NCBI RefSeq assembly: GCF_028858535.1
Contig: NZ_JAPMOU010000047.1
Coordinates: forward strand, 1-38,514
Length of the DNA stretch: 38,514 nt
Source of the DNA: Spartinivicinus poritis
Lineage (GTDB): Bacteria; Pseudomonadota; Gammaproteobacteria; Pseudomonadales; Zooshikellaceae
Direction of reading: 5' to 3'
The position numbers were made by a program, and so were the translations under genes. Numbering within the stretch: the first letter of the stretch is position 1; each line of letters opens with the position of its first letter. Below the pieces are notes generated by a model. The model made no database searches. It was not told the DNA's origin and saw only the letters and a list, made by a program, of their open reading frames with translations. Shown piece after piece: positions 24,405-34,600 of this stretch.

Positions 24405-26642
24405 TTATTTGGCGACAGCTGCTTTTTCATTACTGTTGCTTACCTGGAACTGGTTGATAATGCCGTGAATCTCTCTAATTAATTCAGATAGTGATGAACT
24501 GGTTTGTTCCGTTTCATCTGCTCTTAAATTACCCTCTTTGGCTAAATGGTTAATTGTTGATAAGTCAGTTTCGATCGTATGAGTAACTTCTTTATAAGTA
24601 TTTAGTTGATTGCAACTTAATTGAGTGAGCTCAGTAATATTTTCAACATTATCTGAAATTCTATTTAATGATTCGCCCATTTGTTTTGCTTGATTAACAC
24701 TCGCACTGGCATTTTCTGCTCCTTGCTCCATTGCTTCTGCCGCTTTGATAGCCCCTGCCTGGATTTTATCGATCATTTGTTTTATTTGTTCAGTTGAGTT
24801 GGATGCTCGCTGGGCTAACTCTCTTACTTCTTCAGCTACCACAGCAAACCCTCGCCCATGCTCACCAGCACGAGCGGCTTCAATACTGGCATTTAATGCT
24901 AATAAGTTAGTTTGATCAGAAATGTCATTAATAGTGTCAGAAATTTGCGAGATTTCATTTGAGTCATTTTTTAATTGGTGAATAACTTCTGCTGCCTCAA
25001 TAACGTCATTGGATAAGGTTTCAATCGCATGAGTTGCCGAGTTAACAATGCTTCTATTTTGACTAGCTTCTTCGCATACCTTTAAAGTCCGCTCGTAAAT
25101 TTCATTAGCATATTCTGTCACTTGATTGGTCATATTTACCATTTCTTGTACAGTGCTTAATACTTTATCAGAATTATACGTTTGGTCTTTAGCTGATTGA
25201 TTCAGGCTTGCACAGGTGTTATTTAGTGACTCTCCCGTTTGGTTTAGTTTGGCTGATGCGCTATTAAGGTATTTTACTGTGTTGTAATAAGAGTCAACCA
25301 AGGTGTTAAATGCTTGGGCAATTTCACCTGCGTCGCTACCTTGCTCAAAAGGTACTCTTGTAGTGAGGTCACCTTCGCCACCTTCTGATTTAGGTAAAAT
25401 AGACTTCATGGCTTGTTTAATTTCAATTAAGCCTGTGGTGGTGCCATGTTCATAAACATTAAGACCCACTCTTTCTGCCTCTTCAGGCACACGCAGAAAT
25501 TTCATATAGCGCATAATGCCAAATAAAATAGCGCCGGTACCAAAGCCCCAGATAAATACGGCAATCACCCCTTGTGCTTGCACAAAAAATTGCTCCCAGC
25601 GATTGGCTATTGGTAATGCGCCATCAGCAGCAACAAAGGCTAATATGAGTGTGCCCCAGGCACCACAAAAACCATGCGAGGCTACCACGTTAACTGGGTC
25701 ATCAATTCTTAACCCTTTTACCATCCACCATTCAAAGCCATAGACTACGACACCAGCTGAAAGTCCAATAAACGCAGCCCCCATTGGATCAACAACTGCA
25801 CATCCTGCGGTAATGGCTACCAGGCCACCAATAATACCATTTAACAATCGAGCGATATAAATTTCTCCCCCATGTAAAAACAGTGAAATTAAAAAACTAG
25901 CCACACCACCTGCTGCTGCCGCCAATGATGTATTGAGAATGATTTTAGCGACATCAGGTGTGGCTTCTAATGTGCTTCCCCCATTAAAACCGAACCAGCC
26001 AAACCATAAAATCAATACACCTATCACAGCCATTACTTGGTTATGGCCTTGCATTCTTACGGTTCTGCCATCTGGATTAAAGCGGCCAAGCCTGGGACCT
26101 AAAATCCATGCGCCAGCCAGGCCTACCCAACCACCTAATGAATGAACGACAGTTGAACCAGCAAAATCAACCATATTTTTTTCAGCAAGCCAGCCACCTT
26201 CTCCCCAGATCCAATGGCCAGAAACGGGATAAATGAATGCACAAATAGCAATGGTAATAATCATGTAAGCAAGAAATCGGATTCGCTCGGCAACAGCGCC
26301 AGACACAATGGTAGCAGCGGTACCTGCAAAGGTGACTTGAAACATAAAAAAAGCAAAGTCCATGGGGGTATCTGCTTCTGATATGGCAAAGTTGCTACTA
26401 CCAAACCAACCACTGACGCTGTCACCAAACATTAGCGCAAAACCAACTAACCAAAATACCACGGTTGCAACCGTAAAGTCGGTGATGTTTTTAAGGGCTA
26501 CATTAATTGTATTTTTGGCACGGGTCAGCCCTGACTCTAAAGCAGCAAACCCGGCTTGCATAAGAAAAACTAAGGCAGCAGCGACCATTAGCCACAGAAT
26601 ATTAATCGTTTGCTGAAGCTCATTAAGTTCGGCGGTTGGCAT
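24405..26642 (-). CDS. Ammonium transporter fused to methyl-accepting chemotaxis domain, 745 aa
   Basis: Two modules in one frame. Residues 1-380 form an AmtB-type ammonium channel with about 11 helices: [18 protein letters not shown] at the start, [20 protein letters not shown] (101-120), the pore histidines His167 (TVVHSLGG) and His323 ([11 protein letters not shown]), and the gate-region Phe ([10 protein letters not shown]). Residues 383-400 ([18 protein letters not shown]) are the Amt C-terminal tail. Then a HAMP-like half ([20 protein letters not shown], 424-443) leads to a receptor signalling domain of about 270 residues. Its hairpin tip is at 566-600, with [20 protein letters not shown] and [15 protein letters not shown]; it would bind CheA and CheW. 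It is probably an ammonium receptor. No glnK is adjacent. The MTase gene lies 213 bases upstream on the same strand. Confidence 0.92.
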   Translation of the reverse strand: MPTAELNELQQTINILWLMVAAALVFLMQAGFAALESGLTRAKNTINVALKNITDFTVATVVFWLVGFALMFGDSVSGWFGSSNFAISEADTPMDFAFFMFQVTFAGTAATIVSGAVAERIRFLAYMIITIAICAFIYPVSGHWIWGEGGWLAEKNMVDFAGSTVVHSLGGWVGLAGAWILGPRLGRFNPDGRTVRMQGHNQVMAVIGVLILWFGWFGFNGGSTLEATPDVAKIILNTSLAAAAGGVASFLISLFLHGGEIYIARLLNGIIGGLVAITAGCAVVDPMGAAFIGLSAGVVVYGFEWWMVKGLRIDDPVNVVASHGFCGAWGTLILAFVAADGALPIANRWEQFFVQAQGVIAVFIWGFGTGAILFGIMRYMKFLRVPEEAERVGLNVYEHGTTTGLIEIKQAMKSILPKSEGGEGDLTTRVPFEQGSDAGEIAQAFNTLVDSYYNTVKYLNSASAKLNQTGESLNNTCASLNQSAKDQTYNSDKVLSTVQEMVNMTNQVTEYANEIYERTLKVCEEASQNRSIVNSATHAIETLSNDVIEAAEVIHQLKNDSNEISQISDTINDISDQTNLLALNASIEAARAGEHGRGFAVVAEEVRELAQRASNSTEQIKQMIDKIQAGAIKAAEAMEQGAENASASVNQAKQMGESLNRISDNVENITELTQLSCNQLNTYKEVTHTIETDLSTINHLAKEGNLRADETEQTSSSLSELIREIHGIINQFQVSNSNEKAAVAK

Positions 26643-26780
26643 AATAATGTACTACTTTTTTACTAATGTGTTTCAAAGTAAATATAGGAAAGGAATCAAA
26701 TTATACAACCCAGCTTAGGGTTTATCGAAGTTGGAAACTGTTTATGATGGGAAGTAACTATATTTGCAACGTCTATTTCA

Positions 26781-26852
26781 GGGGTGGGTATAAAGCATAA
26801 TTGCCACCCCTTATATTAATTAGCAACTCAAGGCATTGAAAAAACAATGCCT
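26781..26852. terminator. Two hairpins between methyltransferase and amt-MCP gene
   Basis: GGGGTGG/CCACCCC (26781-26787 and 26804-26810) and AGGCATTG/CAATGCCT with an A6 loop (26831-26852). The second begins three bases after the methyltransferase stop on the minus strand. T-richness follows on the plus side only, so the direction of any termination is unclear. They suggest the two genes are separate transcripts. Confidence 0.45.
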
Positions 26853-26855
26853 GGT

Positions 26856-27476
26856 TTATTTTCGCTCCCATAAACCAATGAATTGAACGCGCTTGGTTAA
26901 TATCCGTTTTGGCCAGCCGTCACAGCCAACAGGATGTTTTAGCTCAACAAGTTTAAAGCCAGCCTTATCAAAGACCTTTAACCATTCCCATTTGTGCTGA
27001 TAATGTAGGGTACTGTTGGTTTGTAGCTTTCGATTGCCGCGGATATCTTCCAGCGCGACTAAAAACCAGCTGGGTAAATGACTGTAGGTATAGTCTTTAA
27101 TAAGACAGTACTGTTTAGTAAGTCGTAATAAGTCTCGAAGGGTTTCTTTAGGATCGCGAGAATGATGAAGTACATCAATTCCACAAGTTAATTCAAACGA
27201 TTGGTTGGGCAAAGGTGCCATTCGGCCATTGTATAAAATAGCATTACGACTAACAGGATGGTGTTGGCGCCAGCGTAACATAGCTACGTCGTCAGTTATT
27301 CCATTTTGAATTAAACCTTGCCCAAACCATTCATCTCCATTACTGAACTCAAGCACATTTTTAAATGGGCTAATGGGTTTAAGTAACTGGTTGCACAGCT
27401 TTAGGGCGTTTGCTTCATGAGGGCTTAGCCGCCTAGCAAAAAGCGGGGCGGGTGCCCTAACTTGATTTGCAGACAT
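26856..27476 (-). CDS. Class I SAM-dependent methyltransferase-like protein, 206 aa
   Basis: It looks like a Methyltransf_11-type fold. Motif I is VLEFSNGDEWFGQGLIQNG (residues about 41-59), which lacks the usual glycine cluster (E/D-x-G-x-G). The later part is typical: NGRMAPLPNQSFELTCGIDV (motif II/III region), LHHSRDPKETLRDLLRL after it and KDYTYSHLPSWFLVALEDIR. The C-terminal WEWLKVFDKAGFKLVEL is the standard helix-strand end of these enzymes. The substrate is unknown; in this group small molecules, lipids and quinones are common. The weak motif I leaves open that it binds SAM poorly. The ribosome site is poor, and the gene seems to stand alone. Confidence 0.72.
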   Translation of the reverse strand: MSANQVRAPAPLFARRLSPHEANALKLCNQLLKPISPFKNVLEFSNGDEWFGQGLIQNGITDDVAMLRWRQHHPVSRNAILYNGRMAPLPNQSFELTCGIDVLHHSRDPKETLRDLLRLTKQYCLIKDYTYSHLPSWFLVALEDIRGNRKLQTNSTLHYQHKWEWLKVFDKAGFKLVELKHPVGCDGWPKRILTKRVQFIGLWERK

Positions 27477-27784
27477 ATTAATATGGTCCTATCCAGTGGT
27501 TATAAAATTTGGCACAACTACAAGAAAAACGAGCTCCCAGTAATAAAACGAATCAGGCAGCAAGTAATGAAAAGTTAAGAAATGCAATGTGATTTTTATT
27601 GTCGTTAAGCAGTCTAACTGATAGATATGGAAAAATGTTGTGATCAAATAGCTAGGTTTGTTTTATGAGTATAATTCATAGTAAATATGAAAGTTAACAA
27701 AAAATTATATAATTATTTCGCTATTTGAGTCTATTTGACTTGATTTGGTAAACTAAATAAAGCCCTTTATGAGAAGGGTTATAA
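27477..27784. other. Intergenic stretch, mostly promoter region
   Basis: 308 bases, very AT-rich, between two minus-strand genes. It carries a terminator for the STAS-like gene (27761-27780) and presumably the promoter of the methyltransferase gene. No reading frame is supportable. Confidence 0.5.
27761..27780 (-). terminator. Terminator of the STAS-like gene
   Basis: On the minus strand, AACCCTT pairs with AAGGGCT across TCTCAT, followed by TTATTTAG. It lies five bases after the stop of the gene at 27785: a good Rho-independent shape. Confidence 0.65.
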
Positions 27785-28147
27785 TTAGCTACATACCCAG
27801 GCTTTCGCTTCATTAAACTGGTGATTTTCAAAAATTTTATACTCACCTGGAATTAAAAAACCAATCATTTGTACCGCATGGCGGATCCACTTTAAATTAG
27901 TAACAATGGCTACTTTTTCCCATGCCTTAAAATGCTTTACTCCTAGTTTTGCATCATCCCAAAGGGCCTGCAGGTCAAATCCCTCAAACTCTTCTCCTAA
28001 TTGATACAACAATCTTACTTTGCCATGGCTGTTTATTTTATCCTCAATAATGGGGATTAAAATGGCGTCATAATCATGGCCTGTGACTTTACCTTTAGCG
28101 ATAACGCCAATCAGGTTATCTGGTAAGTTAGGAATCAGTTCAAGCAT
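27785..28147 (-). CDS. SpoIIAA-like / STAS-SEC14 fold protein, 120 aa
   Basis: It belongs to the SpoIIAA-like (DUF3478, STAS/SEC14) family. The pattern is typical: LPDNLIGVIAKGKVTGHDYD at the start, then IIEDKINSHGKVRLLYQLGE, LWDDAKLGVKHFKAWEKVAI and VQMIGFLIPGEYKIFENHQF, ending EAKAWV. Family members are small cytoplasmic proteins with lipid- or partner-binding folds; none has an agreed function. The open frame extends to 28213, but the family starts at the ATG at 28147 (MLELIPNLP), so I use that. The gene is followed by a clear terminator and is monocistronic. Confidence 0.85.
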   Translation of the reverse strand: MLELIPNLPDNLIGVIAKGKVTGHDYDAILIPIIEDKINSHGKVRLLYQLGEEFEGFDLQALWDDAKLGVKHFKAWEKVAIVTNLKWIRHAVQMIGFLIPGEYKIFENHQFNEAKAWVCS

Positions 28148-28511
28148 ATGTGACCTTGTACTAGAGAGTGTAAATGCGCTTCTTAATGATAGGTATAGTG
28201 TGAAATGAGCCATATCACTAATGTTATGTAAGAATGAGCAATAAAGTGCTCAGGTACACCTTTCGCCTTACTAATAATAGTGAGCTTTGATTGTTAAATG
28301 AACAGATTGTGGCGGTTTTGTTTAAAAGCTGTAGCCTATGCCAACTCTTGGGTATTATCGTAAAGCCATGCGGAATCACGAAATGTGTGGTACGTCAGGA
28401 GATGATGACTCGCTGGTACAATGAGCCTGATTGTTCGTTACAATTGACGCATTAGCAGCTAATAGCATCGAGAGTAACATAACCCCTAAGTTTATGAAGG
28501 AACAATAAAAT
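28148..28511. other. Promoter region of the STAS-like and vgrG genes
   Basis: 364 bases between divergent genes. I see no gene and no strong repeat; the promoters of both flanking genes should lie here, but I could not assign convincing -35/-10 pairs. Confidence 0.4.
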
Positions 28512-30611
28512 ATGACACTTGCAGCTAATCGAAGTCGTTTTACGATTGAAGTTTCAGGGAGTCAGGAGCCATTAAGGGTTATTGGGTTTAAGGGGATTGA
28601 GGCATTATCGGACGTTTATGAGTTTGATGTTGTAGTGGCTTCAGAAAACCCTAACCTCGATACAACGGCTTTTATCAAACAAGCTGCAGCTTTAACCATT
28701 CAGGGGGAGACTAACCCTGGAGAAACAGATTCACGTTTCGTGCATGGCGAAATTTGTCTATTTCAGCAACAAGAAATTGGTAGAAAATTTCATACTTATA
28801 AAATAAGACTTGTACCAAAAATATGGTACTTGCAGCATCGTACTAACAGCCTTATTTTTCAGAATTTAACGGTACCTGATATTATTAAGCAGATGCTTGA
28901 AACTGCGCAAATATCGGGTCAGCACTATCAGTTTAGGCTGACAACCAATTATTCTCCACGTATCTATTGCGTCCAACACCAGGAAACTGATTACCAGTTT
29001 ATCTGTCGTTTAATGCGTGAAGAAGGGATGCATTTTCATTTTGAGCATGACGCTGGTGGCCATAAATTGATCATTGGTGATAATAAGCCAGCCTTTCCTC
29101 AATTAAGTAAAGCGTTGGATTATTACCCTGTTTCTGGCATGGTGCCAGAACAAGATACACTTTACCGGTTATCTTTTAAACGCAAGGCTGGGGTGGGTAA
29201 AGTAGTATTACAGGACTTTAACTTTGAACAACCAGGGTTAAATCTGGCGGTTAATCAAGCAGAAAAACAGCAACAGGCATTAGAGCATTATCACTACCCG
29301 GGAGAGTATGATCTACCTGCTAATGGTGAAAGCCGTGCTAAGCTACAATTGCAGGCATTGCAAGCAGCTCAACGGGAAGTCACTGGGCAGACAAATGCCC
29401 CGCGATTAACAGCTGGTCATCGTATAACAGTGCAACAGCACCCAGTTAAAAAATTAAATCAGGATTATTTGCTGGTTAAAGTTGAACATATTGGCAGACA
29501 GCCACAATCATTAGAGGAAGAAGCGAATGGTAAAGGTTGCCAATATAATAATAGTGTTGTTGCATTACCAAGTGAAATACCATTTCGTAGCCAGGTTGAT
29601 AAAAAAGTTAATCAAATAGCTCATCAGCCTAAAGGCATTCAAACGGCTGTTGTTACAGGTCCAGGGGGGGAAGAAATTTATACAAACGCCCATGGCCAAA
29701 TAAAAGTACAGTATCAATGGGATCGACAAGGGCAATTAAACGAAAACAGCTCTTGTTGGATTAGGGTGGCACAGAACTGGACTGGCCCTCAGTGGGGAAG
29801 TTTAGTTTTGCCCAGAGTGGGCCAAGAGATAATGTTAGATTTTATTAATAGTAACCCCAGTCAACCGATTGTTGCTGGTAGACTATATAATAAACTACAA
29901 CCTGTTCCGTACAAATTACCCATCAATAAAACCCGTACCACCTTAAAAAGCCAAAGCAGTCTTGGAGGTGAAGGTTTTAATGAAATTCGCTTCGAAGATA
30001 AAAAAGGACAAGAGCAGGTTTTTATCCATGGTGAGAAAGAGCTGGATTGGCATGTAAAAAATGAGCAACGAGAGCAAGTAAAATGTAACCGGCATTTAAT
30101 TACCCATGCAGCCCGTTACGAACAGATAAAATCAGAGCAGCATGTGGTGATTAACATGGCAAAACATCTGCAAATAGCTCAATCACAACACCAAACGGTG
30201 GGAAATAATTATCAATTAACCACAGCGACTGCACACTTAGAACAGTTTGGCCAAGAAGCTCATTTAAAAAGTGGGATGAAAATTATTATCGAGGCCGGTA
30301 GTCAAGCCATCTTAAAAGTAGGGGGCGCATTTATTACCCTAGGTAGTGATGGAATAAAAGTACAAGGCCCTTTAGTTCGGTTAAATAGTGGTGGCTCGGC
30401 GAGTAGTGGCTCAGCTATTTCACCTACGTCTGCAATGGCAGCACTGCAGGCTGCTACTGATATTGCGGGTAAAGTGACAGCAGCATTAACCGCAGCCCCC
30501 TCTCAAATGGATAAATTAAATTTTCCTGCATTATGTTCGGGGCAGTTGAATAAAGGCCGTAAAAATGACGCTGCTTTTTGTGAGCAATGTGAACAGGGAG
30601 CAGATAAATAA
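28512..30611 (+). CDS. vgrG: Type VI secretion tip protein VgrG (orphan)
   Basis: The spike protein of the type VI secretion system, 699 residues. The N-terminal gp27-like part (RFTIEVSGSQEPLRVIGFKG, YICRLMREEGMHFHFEHDAG) covers about 1-370. The gp5-like OB domain follows at about 385-470 (NAHGQIKVQYQWDRQGQLNE, then SCWIRVAQNWTGPQWGSLVL and PRVGQEIMLDFINSNPSQPI). The remainder is the needle repeat and a DUF2345-like end (KIIIEAGSQAILKVGGAFIT) with a short Cys-containing tail. GAAGGAAC precedes the start by about 10 bases. No baseplate, sheath or ClpV genes are in the window, so this is an accessory vgrG island. It is followed by an adaptor and an Rhs effector, all on one strand. Confidence 0.93.
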   Translation: MTLAANRSRFTIEVSGSQEPLRVIGFKGIEALSDVYEFDVVVASENPNLDTTAFIKQAAALTIQGETNPGETDSRFVHGEICLFQQQEIGRKFHTYKIRLVPKIWYLQHRTNSLIFQNLTVPDIIKQMLETAQISGQHYQFRLTTNYSPRIYCVQHQETDYQFICRLMREEGMHFHFEHDAGGHKLIIGDNKPAFPQLSKALDYYPVSGMVPEQDTLYRLSFKRKAGVGKVVLQDFNFEQPGLNLAVNQAEKQQQALEHYHYPGEYDLPANGESRAKLQLQALQAAQREVTGQTNAPRLTAGHRITVQQHPVKKLNQDYLLVKVEHIGRQPQSLEEEANGKGCQYNNSVVALPSEIPFRSQVDKKVNQIAHQPKGIQTAVVTGPGGEEIYTNAHGQIKVQYQWDRQGQLNENSSCWIRVAQNWTGPQWGSLVLPRVGQEIMLDFINSNPSQPIVAGRLYNKLQPVPYKLPINKTRTTLKSQSSLGGEGFNEIRFEDKKGQEQVFIHGEKELDWHVKNEQREQVKCNRHLITHAARYEQIKSEQHVVINMAKHLQIAQSQHQTVGNNYQLTTATAHLEQFGQEAHLKSGMKIIIEAGSQAILKVGGAFITLGSDGIKVQGPLVRLNSGGSASSGSAISPTSAMAALQAATDIAGKVTAALTAAPSQMDKLNFPALCSGQLNKGRKNDAAFCEQCEQGADK

Positions 30612-31550
30612 ATGGCTAGGGCATTAAGAGAGCAGCTGTTGGCTTATTTTTCAGATTGCCCGACAGAACGCTGTTATATCGTTTTGGATAGCGCCGGGCA
30701 CCCACAATTACCAGCCAAGTTTTTTGAGTTAGCGGGTGAGTGTGACTATCAGCAGTTTTTACCTAATAGTGCTGATTTACCCAGTGATATTCAACCATTA
30801 ATTATAGAGTTACCTCTGGATATGCAGCACCCATTTTGGCAGTGGCTATTTCAGTTACCTGCCAATGAAGGTGTGTTTTGGCCTATTGCCAGCGGTTTTG
30901 ATAGGGAAACAGTATTGGCACACTTGCGTAGTATGTTGCAAGTGACATTACCAGATGGCAAAAAGGTCAACTTCCGGTTATTTGACCCCAGAGTACTTAG
31001 CCGCTGGTGGCCATGGCAGCAACAATGGCAGGCAGAAGCCTTGGTTGACTTACTAAAACCCATCAGCTGTTGTTGGTTACCTGTAGCCGATGAGTGGCAA
31101 GCTATTCTTAATCCAAAGCCCCACAACCAAATGAGTATTGCGCCTGAATGGTTGATGTTAAGCAAAGACCAGCTGGCTCAGCTAAATAAAGCATCAGATA
31201 AAGTCCTTTTTACTAATACACGTTATCATTTGTACGATTATTATCCACAAGTGTTGGCTGAGTATCATCCTGAATTAATTGATTTACTGATTGATCAAGC
31301 TATTAAAGTAGCACAACAACAGGGAATGAAGTCAGAATATGCTATGACCCAATGGGTCGTATTCATGTTTTCAATGGGGCCAACTTTTTATCAAGACAAT
31401 GCCCTGACTGCTTATTTTTCGGCTTATCAAGAACATCAACATGATAATCAATTAATTGATAACTTAATGGCAGTGCCTGTAGATAAATGGCAACAAGTGT
31501 ATGGGCGTTATAACGCTTCTGGCTGGTTTGCAACACCTGTTAGTGAATAA
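30612..31550 (+). CDS. DUF4123 type VI effector adaptor (Tap/TEC-like), 312 aa
   Basis: DUF4123 proteins load an effector on its VgrG and are not themselves secreted. The N-terminus has the family pattern ERCYIVLDSAGHPQLPAKFF, then LIIELPLDMQHPFWQWLF and EGVFWPIASGFDRETVLAHL with LPDGKKVNFRLFDPRVLSRW, the conserved R-(F/Y)-(Y/F)-D-P-R block. The C-terminal half (about residues 195-312) is helical. The ATG directly follows the vgrG stop codon, so translation is coupled, and the effector gene starts 51 bases downstream. Position between vgrG and rhs is the standard order for adaptor-effector sets. Confidence 0.9.
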   Translation: MARALREQLLAYFSDCPTERCYIVLDSAGHPQLPAKFFELAGECDYQQFLPNSADLPSDIQPLIIELPLDMQHPFWQWLFQLPANEGVFWPIASGFDRETVLAHLRSMLQVTLPDGKKVNFRLFDPRVLSRWWPWQQQWQAEALVDLLKPISCCWLPVADEWQAILNPKPHNQMSIAPEWLMLSKDQLAQLNKASDKVLFTNTRYHLYDYYPQVLAEYHPELIDLLIDQAIKVAQQQGMKSEYAMTQWVVFMFSMGPTFYQDNALTAYFSAYQEHQHDNQLIDNLMAVPVDKWQQVYGRYNASGWFATPVSE

Positions 31551-31601
31551 GTTTACTATTACGCCATAATAGCTTGCTGGCTGATAAGGAAATAAATAGT
31601 T

Positions 31602-34600
31602 ATGTCTGACCTGTCGTCATTTATGCCTACTGCCAATTTTATTGAGTCTATGGTGGATAATGGCAAAAGCCTGTCTAAAGGTGAGCCCAATTCTACTGTT
31701 AAATGCAGTAAAAATAATCATTGGTTAGCGTTAAATTATTGCTATAAAGACCACGATCAAACCCCTGCGGCTAAAGCCCCTTATAGAGTGCTGGTGGATG
31801 GTAATGAAGTGGCATCTGGCACCTTGGATGCTAAAGGCAACGCACGAGAAGAAAATATTCCGCCCGGTAAAGTTGAAGTCATTTACGGTGAAAACCCTGA
31901 TGAAGCTGAAGCAGAGAAATTAAGAAAAGAGTTTGTTGCAGCCCTGGATGGTATTATTAAAGAGCAGGAAGCCAAGAAGCTTTATATGGATGAAGCCCTA
32001 GATAAAGAGGCCTGGTGGAAACAAGGGTTGATTTATACTGGTGCTGCTTTTGAAGGAGTGGGTGATTCAATCACGGGTATTTGGGATATGGCCACCTTTG
32101 CGGCGGATGTGCTGCGTAAAGCCCAAATGGAGTATTTTGATATTCTCAATGCCATTGCAACGGGTGATATCGATAAATTAGAGCGTAAATTAAATACGGC
32201 ACGAGATGAAGGCAATGAAGTTATTGCCGATGCAGTGGAAATCAAAGAATTATTAATTGCTATCCTGGATGACCCAGAAACGCTTAGTTATTTACGCGAT
32301 TTTCCTGGTCGTTATTGGGATGCTTTGCCAGCCGTGGATAAAACCCGAATGGCAAGTGGTGCAATTTTTGACATAGTGGTAGGCATTGTTTTAGCAGCGG
32401 TTTCAGGGGGAGCAGGTGGTGTCGCCATGGCGACCAATATAGCCTCTAAATTAGGCAGCTATGGTAAAAAAGCTATTTCTACCTTGCAGAAATTAGCCAA
32501 AGCCTTGAAAAAAATAAAGCAGCGTAAAAAGTATCATGGTGTTACTAAAGCAAAAAATGACCATATTGTAGAAAATAATCCGAAATCTGGTACCACTAAA
32601 GAAACAGGAAAAATAGATAATAACAAATCCTGCCCAGAAGACAGCAAAGTCTGTAAAGGTGGTGAGCCCATTAGTTTAGTAACAGGGGAAGAACTGCTAA
32701 CTCAGCAGGATTTTGTTATTGATACCCCGTTACCTTTAGAGTGGCACCGAACTTATCGAACAGGGCATATACGTAACACTGGGATAGGTCATGGCTGGAC
32801 CTATCCACTAAGTGAATACTTAAGTTTTTCAGAATGGGAAATTAGTTTATTTAACCATGAAGGTCGGGTTATCAGCTTGCCAGTGATACGTGAGCTAGGC
32901 CAGTATTCAGAAAATACCGCAGAACAACTAACGCTCACTTGGGAAACAGAAGATGTTTATCGGTTATCGGCACCGGATCAGCCGGATAAACTATTTAAAA
33001 AGTCGAATCAAACTGCCCGTTTGCATCGACTAGAAGATGCAGCCAATAACTTTTGGCTATGCCATTATGAAAATGGTTATCTAACCCGCCTGAAAAGTAA
33101 CTGGGGGCGTATAGTCGCGTGCCAATATCAAGGAAGGTTGCTCACTCAATTAGAAGAGTTGCGTTATGATGCTGAAGGGAAAGTTAGCCATCGTCACACT
33201 TTGGTTCGCTATGAATATAATCAGGCAGATGAATTAATAGCTGTTGTCGATCAAGCAGGTAATAAAGAGCAGTTTACTTATAAAAACCATGTTATTACTC
33301 GTCGTATTTTAAAAACTGGATTTAGTTTTTATTTTGAGTGGGATCAGTACAATATTAATGGCCGTTGTATCCACCAATGGGGAGATAATGGTATTTATGA
33401 TTATCGCTTTAGTTGGGATGACGAAAAGAAAATCACCACTTGTACTGATAGTAATGGATGTGTGCGTACTATTTATTACAACGAGCGTGGTCTGGTTGAT
33501 AAGGAAATAGATCCAGAGGGTGGTGAAACTCTTTACCAATATGACGAGCATGGTAGAAAAATCAGTACCACTGATCCCAATGGAGCTGTCACTGAATACC
33601 AATATAACGAGCAGGGGCTGCTTGCTTGTGTCATGGATGCTGAGGGTAACCAGCATCAACTGAAGTATGATGAAGCTGGGCGGGTGACAGCGGTTACTGA
33701 TCCTATAGGTAATAGCTGGTATCGAGAATATAATCGATCAGGATTGCTCACCAAACGAGTAGATCCAGAGGGGAATGAAACCCAAATTGAATATACCGAG
33801 CAAGGCTTACCGAGCAAAATCACCAATGCTTTAGGGCAAGTACGGCTGCTGTTGTGGGATTCTCATGGGGAGTTAATCGCAGAAAAAGATCATGCAGGTA
33901 ATAGCCAAAAATACGCCTATAACCCCCAAGGCCAAATTGTTGCCAGTCAGGATCATAACAAAGCGGTTACCCAATATGAATATAACGCCCTAGGCTTAGT
34001 CAGTAAAATCAGCCAGCCCGATGGTCAAGTGCAGCAGTTTGAGTATAACGAAGCCGGTCAATTGACCCGTTATATTGATGGCGTGGGCCGAGTTACCCAA
34101 TATCAATATGATGGCTTATCCCAAGTCAGAAAGCGGATAGATCCAGCTGGCCAGGCATTAGAATATTTTTATGATAAAGAGCGTAATTTAATTGGCCTAA
34201 AAAATGAAAAGGCTGAAATTTACCGGCTGGCTTATGACAAAAATGAGCGGCTAATTGCTGAGATTGGCTTTGATGGTAGAGAACAGCATTATCAATATGA
34301 TTCGGCAGGACATTTAATTGCCAGTATTGATGGGCCATTAACCGTTTCTAAAACACCAACCAGCAAAAATACAGAGCAATCCACTCAGCAACAAAGCCAG
34401 ACTGGATTAATAACTCAGTTTACTCGCAATAAGCTTGGGCAGTTAATCAGTAAAGTGGCTGCTGATGGTGAAGCCACTCACTTTCAATATGACGGCTGTG
34501 GCCGTTTAATCGCAGCGAAAAATCCTCATCGTGAACTCGCCTTTGGGTATAATAGCCAGGGACATTTAACCCTGGAAAAGCAAGATAATACAGAATTAAA

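Noticed and set aside
28148-28213. N-terminal extension of the STAS-like gene (22 residues)
   Set aside because: The family begins at MLELIPNLP; the extension is Ser/Leu-rich, without the features of a signal peptide.
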